A DNA stretch of 19,889 nt, taken from JBOGED01 sp050743625. Lineage in GTDB: Bacteria > Actinomycetota > Nitriliruptoria > Euzebyales > Egibacteraceae. Where the stretch lies: NCBI GenBank assembly GCA_050743625.1, contig JBOGED010000201.1:1-19889 (forward strand), read 5' to 3'. Of the stretch, positions 13,816 to 19,889 are shown one piece after another (within the stretch, counting starts at the first letter, position 1; every line of letters begins with the position of its first letter). The translations under genes were made by a program, and so were the position numbers. A model generated the notes under the pieces. That model searched no databases. It was given only the letters and a program-made list of their open reading frames with translations, and was not told the origin of the DNA.

Positions 13816-14778
13816 TTAGATCTCCCTGCCCGCGGGGGCGAGCGCGGTGTGCCCGTTCGAGCGGGCCGCCAGCGCGGACACGATCCGGACGATCTCAAGA
13901 CCGATCTGGGCTTGCGAGTCGGCGGTCGAGGCGCCGATGTGGGGTGTGAGCACGACATTGTCGAGCTCCGCGAGCGCTGAGGTATGCCCGTCTTGTTCCA
14001 CCGAGTGGACGTCGAGCCCCGCACCGGCGAGCCGCCCGGCCCGTAAGGCGTCGCGGAGCGCGACCTCGTCGACGACGCCGCCCCGGCTGAGGTTCACCAG
14101 GAACGCCGTAGGCTTCAGCAGCGCCAGCGCGCCCGCGTCGAGGAGCCCGACCGTGCGGGGATTTCCCGGCACGTGGACGGTCACGAAGTCCGCGCTCGAC
14201 AACACCTCGTCGAGGGTGACGAGGCGGATCCCGAGGCTCGCGAGATTGTTGGCCTGGGCGGCGGTCGGGTACTCGACGCACCCGATGGGATGCATGCCCC
14301 AGGCGGCCCCCATCAGCGCCGCACGCGTGCCGATGGTGCCAAGCCCCACAACGCCGAGCGTCTTGCCGGCAAGCAGGTGCCCGGTCATCTCCGCCTTGCG
14401 CCACCGACCGTCGCGCATCGACCGATCCGCGGGCAAGAGGTTGCGTGCGAGGGCAAGCATCAGCCCGAACGCCAGCTCAGCGACGGATCGCGCGCCAGGC
14501 CCTGGGACTCGCTCGAACGCGATGCCACGCCGGGCAAGCGCTTCGACGTCGACGTTGTCGAACCCGCTCCCGGCCCGGAGGACGAGCCGCAGGCACGCCG
14601 CGCTGCGCAGCGCCTTGGCGCCGACGACGACCCCGCTGCGCAAGATCAGGACCTCCCGGTCCTCGAGCAGGCTCTCCAGGCGCTCCTCGCCAGGGTTGCG
14701 CACTTCCACCACGTCGTGCTCCGCCCGGAGCAGTGCCAGTGCCCCAGGGTCAAGGGAGCTGACGACAAGAATCCTCAT
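13816..14778 (-). CDS. D-isomer-specific 2-hydroxyacid dehydrogenase (SerA-like, no ACT domain)
   Basis: NAD-dependent oxidoreductase of 320 residues. Substrate domain at both ends, with RAGSGFDNVDVEAL (68-81) as in 3-phosphoglycerate dehydrogenases; nucleotide domain has VVGLGTIG (143-150). The catalytic set is Arg232 (NLSRGGVVDE), Glu261 and His280 (LTPHIGAST). There is no C-terminal ACT or intervening domain, so it lacks the serine-feedback module of long actinobacterial SerA. It may be a short phosphoglycerate dehydrogenase feeding SerC, or it may act on another 2-oxoacid such as the product of the next gene: dehydrogenases of this family reduce phosphonopyruvate in some phosphonate pathways. 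First gene of a three-gene operon with a good promoter. ATG at 14778 has GGGAGG 11 bases upstream, slightly far. Family sure; substrate open. Confidence 0.87.
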   Translation of the reverse strand: MRILVVSSLDPGALALLRAEHDVVEVRNPGEERLESLLEDREVLILRSGVVVGAKALRSAACLRLVLRAGSGFDNVDVEALARRGIAFERVPGPGARSVAELAFGLMLALARNLLPADRSMRDGRWRKAEMTGHLLAGKTLGVVGLGTIGTRAALMGAAWGMHPIGCVEYPTAAQANNLASLGIRLVTLDEVLSSADFVTVHVPGNPRTVGLLDAGALALLKPTAFLVNLSRGGVVDEVALRDALRAGRLAGAGLDVHSVEQDGHTSALAELDNVVLTPHIGASTADSQAQIGLEIVRIVSALAARSNGHTALAPAGREI

Positions 14779-14833
14779 ACCCGTACACGCCTCCCGCTCG
14801 CGGTAATCCGACCTTTACTCTGAGTGTTGTGAG

Positions 14834-14862
14834 ACGATAGTCCGCTTTGCCCACGAATCCAA
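14834..14862 (-). promoter_or_regulatory. Promoter of the dehydrogenase-PEP mutase-like-ATP-grasp operon
   Basis: Read on the minus strand: TTGGAT (14857-14862), a 17-base spacer, and TATCGT (14834-14839). A transcript would start near 14827 and have a leader of about 49 bases. A long dyad (14867-14894) lies directly upstream of the -35 box, well placed for an activator or as the end signal of the preceding kinase gene. Confidence 0.55.
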
Positions 14863-14866
14863 CGAT

Positions 14867-14894
14867 AGCACGTGACCTAAAGGGGTCATGTGCT
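14867..14894. repeat. Inverted repeat upstream of the operon promoter
   Basis: AGCACGTGACC (14867-14877) and GGTCATGTGCT (14884-14894) are 11-base arms with one mismatch around a six-base spacer. It is four bases beyond the -35 box and 12 bases after the stop of the minus-strand kinase. No T-run follows on the minus strand, so an operator is as likely as a terminator. Confidence 0.55.
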
Positions 14895-14906
14895 GTTTTG
14901 CACACC

Positions 14907-15605
14907 TCAGCGTCGCGTCGCTCGCCGTTCCTGGTACGCGTGCCGGATAAGGTCAGCCACCGCGGTGATCACCACGGGCAGGGGTTGCGTCGCATCCACA
15001 ACCTCGAAACGGTCCACGGCCTCGCGCACCTGCAGGTACTCGGCCCGCCTGCTCTCCAGGAACTCGATGCTGCCCGAGGGCTTGCGCGCGTGAAGCACCT
15101 CGGCGGGCGCGTCGAGCATCACGACGAGGTCTGGCCTGGGAAAGACCTGCCGCAGGAAGAACCCGTGGACCCGGCTCGCGACCGGGCGCGCGGGGTCGAC
15201 TCGGGTGACGTCATGGGCGTAGTAGTCGGGAAGGAAATGGCGGTCGCAGAGCACGACACGGCCGCGCCTGTGGTGGTACCACGCCACGGACTCGCGAAAG
15301 CCCTCCTCGGCGATCCAGTTCACCGTCCGGAGCGCGGACTTTAGACAGATTCGTACCGGTCGGAGCGCGCAGGGCTCGGATGGTACCGGCCGTGGCCGTC
15401 CACTCCCCAGGGTCATATCCGGCTGGCCGCCCGCCCGGCGCTTGAGCGCCAGCGCCAGCCGTGTCGTCGGCAGCATCAGCCCGCTGGCCTCAAGGTTCAC
15501 GCCCATGTAGAGGTACGTCACAGGGACGTCCAGGACGCGTGCGAGATGGCGGGCGACAGTCGTCTTCCCCGCGCCGTCGGCGCCGATCAGCGCGACCGTC
15601 AACAT
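14907..15605 (-). CDS. P-loop kinase of thymidylate kinase type
   Basis: Nucleotide-binding protein of 232 residues. MLTVALIGADGAGKTTVARH carries the Walker A loop (Gly8 to Thr16, Lys14), and CDRHFLPDYY (120-129) is the DR(H/Y) substrate-site motif of thymidylate kinases; LVVMLDAPAEVLHARK follows as the usual strand and helix before the lid. The middle part (about 45-95) is unlike housekeeping Tmk, and such divergent copies are found in exopolysaccharide and sulfotransferase-type surface loci, where the substrate is unknown. The ATG at 15605 has no good ribosome site, but all upstream residues in the open frame come from the repeat-bearing non-coding stretch and have no protein character. It probably follows the HPr-kinase-like gene in one transcript. 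Confidence 0.82.
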   Translation of the reverse strand: MLTVALIGADGAGKTTVARHLARVLDVPVTYLYMGVNLEASGLMLPTTRLALALKRRAGGQPDMTLGSGRPRPVPSEPCALRPVRICLKSALRTVNWIAEEGFRESVAWYHHRRGRVVLCDRHFLPDYYAHDVTRVDPARPVASRVHGFFLRQVFPRPDLVVMLDAPAEVLHARKPSGSIEFLESRRAEYLQVREAVDRFEVVDATQPLPVVITAVADLIRHAYQERRATRR

Positions 15606-15665
15606 GCCGGCCCACGCGGTCGACCGGCCCACCGGGCCCGGCTGCTCGCTCGACCGCCTACGCGT

Positions 15666-15683
15666 TGCCCGGTTTGCCGGGTT
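15666..15683. repeat. 18-base direct repeat, copy 1
   Basis: TGCCCGGTTTGCCGGGTT; 16 of 18 bases match the copy at 15810-15827. It also has a self-complementary core, CCCGG-TTTG-CCGGG, and lies about 25 bases from hairpin repeat copy B. Confidence 0.6.
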
Positions 15684-15708
15684 CGCGCCGGTCGGTTGGC
15701 GGCCCAAT

Positions 15709-15753
15709 CCTGCACTGTGCAGAGTAATGCCGGTAGTTCGGCAAAACTCTGCA
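15709..15753 (-). repeat. Hairpin repeat, copy B (reverse orientation)
   Basis: Arms 15718-15732 and 15739-15753 (15 bases each, two mismatches), six-base loop, and the tail dyad CTGCAC-T-GTGCAG at 15710-15722. Read in reverse complement it aligns with copies A and C over its entire length; the conserved arm-plus-tail differs from them by a single base. Confidence 0.85.
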
Positions 15754-15809
15754 CAATAGCGCCCGGCGCTTCGTTCGATGCCCCGCTCGAGCGCGGAAAA
15801 GTTGCGGGA

Positions 15810-15827
15810 TGCCTGGTTTGCCGGATT
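15810..15827. repeat. 18-base direct repeat, copy 2
   Basis: TGCCTGGTTTGCCGGATT; same strand as the copy at 15666-15683 and 144 bases away. Its two changes break the outer pairs of the small dyad seen in copy 1. Confidence 0.6.
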
Positions 15828-15875
15828 CTCATCTTCCGGAGGTTTGTCGATGGCGCCAGCCGGCATGAGCTGCTG

Positions 15876-15919
15876 TGCAGACTTAGGCCGGAACACCGGC
15901 ATAACTCTGCACAGTGCAG
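15876..15919 (+). repeat. Hairpin repeat, copy C
   Basis: Arms 15876-15890 and 15897-15911, six-base loop, and tail dyad CTGCAC-A-GTGCAG at 15907-15919. The left arm is more diverged (several mismatches) while the right arm and tail equal copy A exactly. It lies 14 bases beyond the stop of the HPr-kinase-like gene. Confidence 0.85.
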
Positions 15920-15933
15920 AAATTGTGCGGCCA

Positions 15934-17055
15934 CTACGCCGTTCCCAGCAGCGGGGAGATGGCGTCGAAGAGCGCGGGGATTGCCACCGGGTAGGGGTGG
16001 CGGACGGCGTGGCTGGGTACGCCGTCGAGCGCTTTGTGCAACAGCTGCCGCTCCGTGGTCTCGGCCTCGTCGAGATGGGGGTTGGCGGCCCGGGGGAACG
16101 CGAAGCGGAACCGTTGGTAGTAGGACCGGAAGTCCAACCGCTCGTACTCCAGCGAGTACGCCATGCGGTCGGCGACCTCGCTGGCGGGAACGGGCTCGGC
16201 CTCGATGGTCGCCGACGCGTGGTTGGCCACCAGCAGCACATGGTCCAGGGTCGCCTCGTCGACACAGGCGCCCGCGCCGAAGAGCTTGGTCGGCGTGACC
16301 TGGACGTTTAGCTGGCGACGCACGATCGGCAGGGCGCGCCGGGCGAGCGCCTGCGCGCCGGCGAGGGCCTGCGTGCCGGCGAGCGCCTCGAGGGCCGAGA
16401 CGCCACCGCGAAGAGCCGCCAACCTGGCGCGCGCCTTGGCCGGCACCGCCGCCCGATACTCGACCGCGCTTCGCAGGTGCCAATCCCACAGCCGGATCGG
16501 CTCGGGGATGCCGACCAGCCGGCGCGTGGCCGGGTCGATGTAGATCCACTCGTCCCCTGCGTAGCGAGCGCCGTGGGACATGAACGCGAGCAGCGTCTCG
16601 GTCTTGCCTCCCTTCGCCCAGCCCGTGACGAGCACCCCTCGCCCCTGGTAGACGAACGCCGCCGCGTGCAAGGGCAGGATCCCGCGGGTAAGCGCGGTCA
16701 GGTTCACGATCGGGATGAGCAACGGGACGCCGAGCGCTCCCCGCTCGCAAAGGATCTCGCACCGCCCACCGACCTGGTCCATCGGGATCGCGACGCGGAC
16801 CCGTGCCTCCCGCTTCCCCCGCAGGACGAGGAAGCAATCGTCGGTGAACCCGATCTCGTCGACGCCGATCAAGCGCACGGGGGCGGTCACCGGGATCTGG
16901 TCGCAGTACCTGATCACGATGTCCGGCTCGCGATCGAGCGGGCGCTCTAGGGGGCCGAGCTGGCGGCGAACCGCCGCGGCCTCTGCGGGTGTCGCACCGA
17001 CGACCTGGATCCCGACCAACCCCCGCAGGTCGAACGACGTTGTCTGTTCGGACAC
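15934..17055 (-). CDS. HPr kinase-like P-loop protein of a polysaccharide locus
   Basis: Protein of 373 residues with an HprK-type C-terminal fold. ILPLHAAAFVYQGRGVLVTG leads into the Walker A loop GWAKGGKT (145-152, Lys151), then GDEWIYID (167-174) where HPr kinases have their Walker B-like acidic pair. The first 110 residues are a variable domain without recognised motif. It is not the HPr kinase of sugar-transport control: no HPr partner is present, and HprK-like proteins of this size are common in exopolysaccharide and peptide-modification loci. An internal repeat of ALAG(T/A)Q units lies around residues 215-230. GTG at 17055 has no ribosome site but is seven bases after a TATACT box, so it is probably leaderless. 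Divergent from the Wzz gene and upstream of the P-loop kinase. Substrate unknown; phosphorylation of a small molecule or carrier protein is the family expectation. Confidence 0.8.
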   Translation of the reverse strand: MSEQTTSFDLRGLVGIQVVGATPAEAAAVRRQLGPLERPLDREPDIVIRYCDQIPVTAPVRLIGVDEIGFTDDCFLVLRGKREARVRVAIPMDQVGGRCEILCERGALGVPLLIPIVNLTALTRGILPLHAAAFVYQGRGVLVTGWAKGGKTETLLAFMSHGARYAGDEWIYIDPATRRLVGIPEPIRLWDWHLRSAVEYRAAVPAKARARLAALRGGVSALEALAGTQALAGAQALARRALPIVRRQLNVQVTPTKLFGAGACVDEATLDHVLLVANHASATIEAEPVPASEVADRMAYSLEYERLDFRSYYQRFRFAFPRAANPHLDEAETTERQLLHKALDGVPSHAVRHPYPVAIPALFDAISPLLGTA

Positions 17056-17062
17056 GGTGAGC

Positions 17063-17068
17063 AGTATA
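17063..17068 (-). promoter_or_regulatory. Leaderless-type -10 box of the HPr-kinase-like gene
   Basis: TATACT (reverse of 17063-17068) ends seven bases before the GTG at 17055, with no ribosome site between. The -35 region is not convincing. The same arrangement is seen at serC. Confidence 0.5.
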
Positions 17069-17210
17069 GGACCCCGCTTGAATCACGGACGGTGACCTAC
17101 ACGGGCGGAGGAACCCTCTCGCGCGCGGCATACTGGTATGGATGCCTCGGGCCGGGCAACATGGGGCAGATCCTTGGATTCGCGGGGGAATACGCAGAAG
17201 GGGCAGAGCA

Positions 17211-18695
17211 GTGGAGCTTGGCGGAATTCTCCACGTCGCAAGGCGATGGTGGACCACCCTGGTGCTCGCGATGTGCCTTGCCGGGCTCGCTGGCTACTAC
17301 GCCGAGGCCCAAGCGCCTCGGGTCTACGAGTCCAGAGTCAAGATCCTGGTGGGGCCGACCAACACCGACCTCGACACCCAGCGCGCGTCGGGGCAGCTCG
17401 CCACGACCTACGCCGAGCTGATGACGAGCCGGGCGGTGCTTGACGGCACCGTGAAGTCGCTCCAGCTGACGATTCCCCTCGACTACCTGCGTGACCAGAT
17501 CCACGCGACCGCCGACGAGTCCACTCGTATCCTGCTCATCCGCGTGACCGACAGCAGCGCGACGCGTGCCGCCGCGATCGCGAACGACCTGTCGGCTCAG
17601 CTGATGAGGATCACGGCCTCGCCGGTCCAAGGCCCCGCCGGCCAGCTCATCCCACGGGCCGAGGGCACCCTCAACGTCATTGACCCCGCCGCCGTCGGTG
17701 AGCCCACCGCGAGCCGGTCCATGCTGATCGTGATCATCGCCGCGCTCGCGGGCACGCTCGGCGTCCTCGCCCTCATCCTCGTCTTCGAGAACCTGAACCA
17801 ATCGGTCCGCAACGAGGCCGAGCTGCTCCAGCTGACCGGCAGCGAGCTGCTCGGCTCGATCCCCACCCGGCAACGCGGCCGCGCCGACCGCCTGCTTGTC
17901 GTCCAGACGAGCCCGGACTCGTCGAGAGCCGCGACGCACCGGCTGCTCGCGACGAAGATCGAGCTGTCCGCGGGATCTCAGCCCATCCGCAGCGTCCTGC
18001 TGGTCGGCGCCCGATCGTCGTCGCTGTCCGCCGAGCTGACGGCGAACGTCGCGCTCGTGCTCGCGAGCCGCCACCGGCGCGTGGTCGTGGTGGATGCGAA
18101 CTCTGACACCGCGGAGGTGACGGTCGCCTTCGGCCAGCAGCAGCGGCCGGGCCTGGCCGAGCTGACCCAGTGGTTGGAGCAGATCGACCGCGGCGACGGG
18201 GCGGGCATCTCGGTCGACCCGTTCCTCCACTCGTTCAATCCCCGAGTCGACGTGATGCCGCTCGGCCAGCCGGCGGCGGGCCAGTCCTCCGAGGTGACGC
18301 TTGATCCCTGGTTGATCGAGCGCCTGTTGACCTCGGCCGACTTCGTGCTCGTCCACGCGCCCCCGGTCGACCGGTCGGCCGCGGCGCTGATCTGCGCGCG
18401 CACCGTCGACGCGACGGTCCTCGTCGTGCGGCCCGACAAGATCAAGCGCGAGGAGCTGGGGCGTGTCGTCCAGACGTTGCGCCTCGTCGGCTCATCCGTC
18501 GTCGGGACCGTGATCGAGCAGGGTCGCGCCCGCCGTTGGCGTGGATCGGGCCAGGTGTCCGCGAGCCCACCGCCGAGGACGTGGTCCGCGGCCCGGGACG
18601 CCACCGGCCACGAATCGGCCAACGGCGAGAAGCGCGCTGTTCCCAGCGGGACCCCCCGCGGAACCCAAGGCCCGACCCGAGACTTGACGTCGTGA
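17211..18695 (+). CDS. Wzz-type polysaccharide chain-length protein with degenerate tyrosine-kinase-like domain
   Basis: Membrane protein of 494 residues, a polysaccharide co-polymerase. First membrane helix about residues 13-30 and second about 170-192 enclose an outer loop (VYESRVKILVGPTN, then a helix-rich part), the Wzz layout. The cytoplasmic part resembles the CpsD/BY-kinase fold: SVLLVGARSS (261-270), VVVVDANSD (291-299) as Walker A', and SADFVLVHAPPVDRSAA (375-391). However, the Walker A GKS/T is missing and the Walker B Asp is His in VLVHAPP, and no tyrosine cluster ends the protein, so it should not be an active kinase. GTG at 17211 is chosen for AAGGGG at 17198-17203; an ATG at 17142 would add 23 residues without membrane or family pattern. 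The gene overlaps the next by four bases (GTGA). It indicates assembly of a Wzy-type capsule or exopolysaccharide. Confidence 0.87.
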   Translation: MELGGILHVARRWWTTLVLAMCLAGLAGYYAEAQAPRVYESRVKILVGPTNTDLDTQRASGQLATTYAELMTSRAVLDGTVKSLQLTIPLDYLRDQIHATADESTRILLIRVTDSSATRAAAIANDLSAQLMRITASPVQGPAGQLIPRAEGTLNVIDPAAVGEPTASRSMLIVIIAALAGTLGVLALILVFENLNQSVRNEAELLQLTGSELLGSIPTRQRGRADRLLVVQTSPDSSRAATHRLLATKIELSAGSQPIRSVLLVGARSSSLSAELTANVALVLASRHRRVVVVDANSDTAEVTVAFGQQQRPGLAELTQWLEQIDRGDGAGISVDPFLHSFNPRVDVMPLGQPAAGQSSEVTLDPWLIERLLTSADFVLVHAPPVDRSAAALICARTVDATVLVVRPDKIKREELGRVVQTLRLVGSSVVGTVIEQGRARRWRGSGQVSASPPPRTWSAARDATGHESANGEKRAVPSGTPRGTQGPTRDLTS

Positions 18696-19846
18696 TCGCG
18701 GCGCTCGCCGCCTTCTGGAGCTCGCTGGCGCTGGTGGCGTACACCTACGTGGCGTTCCCCGCGCTGGTCCTGGCAAGGGGGCTCCTGCGCCCGCGCGGCT
18801 ACCTCAGCGGCGACGTGGCCCCGCGGGTGAGCATGGTCATCGCCGCTCGCAACGAGGCGGGATCCATCGGCGCGAAGGTCGAGAACCTCCTCGTGCTCGA
18901 CTACGACGAGGGACGGCTCGAGGTCGTCGTCGTCTCGGACGGCTCGACGGACGGGACCGGGGAGATCGCCGCCGCGCGAGGCGGGCACGCCGTCCGGGTG
19001 CTGAGCTTGGGCCGCGTCGGCAAGGCTGCCGCGCTCAACGCGGGCGTCGCCGCCTCCACCGGCGACATCCTCGTATTCTCCGACGCGAACAGCCTCTACG
19101 CGCCGGATGCGTTGCGCGCCTTGGTCCGGCCGTTCGCCGACCCCGATGTCGGCGGGGTCGCGGGCGACCAGCGCTACCGCGTGGATCGGCGGGCCGACGG
19201 CATCGTGGCGGGGGAGCGTGGGTACTGGGCGCTCGATCGGCTCCTCAAGACCTTGCAGAGCCGCGCAGGCAATGCGATCTCCGCCACCGGAGCGATCTAC
19301 GCGGTCCGGCGTGAGCTGTTCGAGCCGATCCCGGACGGCGTCACCGACGACTTCTTCACATCGACAGGGGTCATCGCTCGCGGCAAGCGGCTCGTGTTCG
19401 CCGCGGACGCGGTCGCCTACGAGCCGCCCGCTGCCTCAGGCTCCCGCGAGTTCGACCGCAAGGTCCGCGTGATCACCCGCGGGTTGCGCGCGGTCCGAGC
19501 CCGCCGCGAGCTGCTCGACGCCCGCCGCCACGGCTTCTACGCCCTCCAGCTGTTCTCCCACAAGATCTTGCGGCGCCTGATGATCGTGCCGCTGACCACC
19601 CTCGCGGTGTCAAGCGCCGTCCTCGCCGCGGCCGGGCATCCCTGGTACCAAGCCGCCGCCGCGGCTCAGGGGTTGTTCTACGGCTGTGCCGCGCTGGGGC
19701 TCGCGCGTGGAAGCCGGCTGAAGATCCTCAAGCTCCCGGCCTACTTCTGCCTCGTGAACGCCGCCTGCGCCTGCGCGGTATGGAACATCATGCGCGGCCG
19801 CAGGATCGACCGCTGGGAGCCCGCCCGTGCCCCCGTCCAGCCATGA
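18692..19846 (+). CDS. Membrane-bound family 2 glycosyltransferase
   Basis: Processive-type GT2 of 384 residues. An N-terminal membrane helix (about 5-30) is followed by the GT-A domain: VSMVIAARNEAGSI (46-59), VVVVSDGSTDGT (78-89), FSDANSLYAPDAL (129-141) as the metal-binding DxD-like site, and SATGAIYAVRRELFEPIPD plus VTDDFF (197-222), which supplies the catalytic-base region. Two or three membrane segments end the protein (about 290-365). It resembles synthases of hyaluronan/poly-N-acetylglucosamine type and other surface-glycan enzymes, but the sugar cannot be read. The GTG at 18692 overlaps the Wzz stop (TGA at 18693-18695), so translation is coupled. Longer starts upstream run through the Wzz gene in another frame and are rejected. 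With Wzz it defines an exopolysaccharide assembly unit. Confidence 0.9.
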   Translation: MIAALAAFWSSLALVAYTYVAFPALVLARGLLRPRGYLSGDVAPRVSMVIAARNEAGSIGAKVENLLVLDYDEGRLEVVVVSDGSTDGTGEIAAARGGHAVRVLSLGRVGKAAALNAGVAASTGDILVFSDANSLYAPDALRALVRPFADPDVGGVAGDQRYRVDRRADGIVAGERGYWALDRLLKTLQSRAGNAISATGAIYAVRRELFEPIPDGVTDDFFTSTGVIARGKRLVFAADAVAYEPPAASGSREFDRKVRVITRGLRAVRARRELLDARRHGFYALQLFSHKILRRLMIVPLTTLAVSSAVLAAAGHPWYQAAAAAQGLFYGCAALGLARGSRLKILKLPAYFCLVNAACACAVWNIMRGRRIDRWEPARAPVQP

Positions 19847-19889
19847 CCACTCGCCGCATCGCTGCTGGTCCCCGAACAGGGATTTCGGG
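19843..19889 (+). CDS. Start of a further gene, cut by the window edge
   Basis: An ATG at 19843 overlaps the glycosyltransferase stop (ATGA) and the frame stays open to the end of the window: 15 codons, beginning MTTRRIAAG. The same overlap style joins Wzz to the glycosyltransferase, so this is probably the next operon gene. Too short to name. Confidence 0.5.
   Translation, partial: MTTRRIAAGPRTGIS

Larger units (their letters stand above)
15606..15933. other. Non-coding spacer of 328 bases with two hairpin repeats and a direct repeat
   Basis: No gene is supported here: the frames on both strands simply translate the repeats. It contains copy B (15709-15753) and copy C (15876-15919) of the hairpin repeat, in opposite orientation to each other, and two copies of an 18-base motif (15666-15683, 15810-15827). 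No ribosome site precedes the kinase start at 15605. Confidence 0.75.

Noticed and set aside
13812..14024. N-terminal extension of the PEP mutase-like protein
   Set aside because: It overlaps the end of the dehydrogenase gene in another frame and is Arg/Ser/Pro-rich; the ATG at 13811 has a good ribosome site and the family start follows.
8824..15919. CRISPR array from the repeated hairpins
   Set aside because: Only three copies, thousands of bases apart and in mixed orientation, without regular spacers or cas genes.
15606..16265. N-terminal extension of the thymidylate-kinase-like frame
   Set aside because: The extra 220 residues are translation of the hairpin repeats and antisense or out-of-frame HprK-like sequence; the Walker A strand begins at the ATG at 15605.
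15599..17257. 552-codon open frame on the minus strand
   Set aside because: Runs out of frame through the HPr-kinase-like gene and the repeat spacer; composition is Arg/Gly/Pro-rich and it lacks motifs.

Overview
The window is about 20 kb of very GC-rich DNA. GTG starts are frequent, and TANNNT -10 boxes are found, in two cases set as if for leaderless transcripts. The gene content (DUF151 protein next to a MerR regulator, Nei2-type glycosylase, mycobacterial-type SerC, and the DPA genes ubiA-dprE1-dprE2) indicates an actinobacterium (Actinomycetota). Class or genus cannot be fixed from sequence reading alone. No rRNA, tRNA, CRISPR array, transposase or phage gene was found.

Layout. (1) 1-4016, plus strand: the 3' part of a D,D-carboxypeptidase, then a DUF151 'bifunctional nuclease' protein, a MerR regulator, a Nei2/Fpg-type DNA glycosylase and TenA. 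The last three are closely packed. (2) 4017-4304: non-coding, with two related GC-rich dyads followed by a promoter. (3) 4305-8803, plus strand: a tight operon with a PIG-V-type membrane mannosyltransferase, decaprenyl-phosphate phosphoribosyltransferase, DprE1-like oxidase, DprE2-like reductase and a small excalibur-type lipoprotein. The middle three are the known route to the arabinose donor decaprenyl-phosphoryl-arabinose, so the operon should feed an arabinose-containing envelope glycan. (4) 8902-10512: two divergent lipoprotein genes, DUF4399 (minus) and a PQQ-type sugar dehydrogenase (plus). (5) 10546-14778: serC (plus) converges on a minus-strand operon of a 2-hydroxyacid dehydrogenase, a PEP mutase-like protein and an ATP-grasp ligase. 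(6) 14907-19889: a P-loop kinase of thymidylate-kinase type and an HPr-kinase-like protein (minus), divergent from a Wzz-type chain-length protein, a family 2 glycosyltransferase and the start of another gene (plus). This part looks like an exopolysaccharide or capsule locus.

The most unusual items are as follows. A 45-nt element with a 15-6-15 hairpin plus a conserved tail occurs three times. The PEP mutase-like enzyme carries EDN instead of the EDK that marks phosphonate-forming PEP mutases, and it sits in an operon with a hydroxyacid dehydrogenase and an ATP-grasp ligase beside surface-glycan genes; this may be an unusual phosphonate or carboxylate branch. The Wzz protein has a kinase-like cytoplasmic domain whose Walker A and B residues are lost. 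The DprE1-like protein has Ala where the benzothiazinone-target Cys sits. The ATP-grasp frame runs 153 bases antisense into serC.
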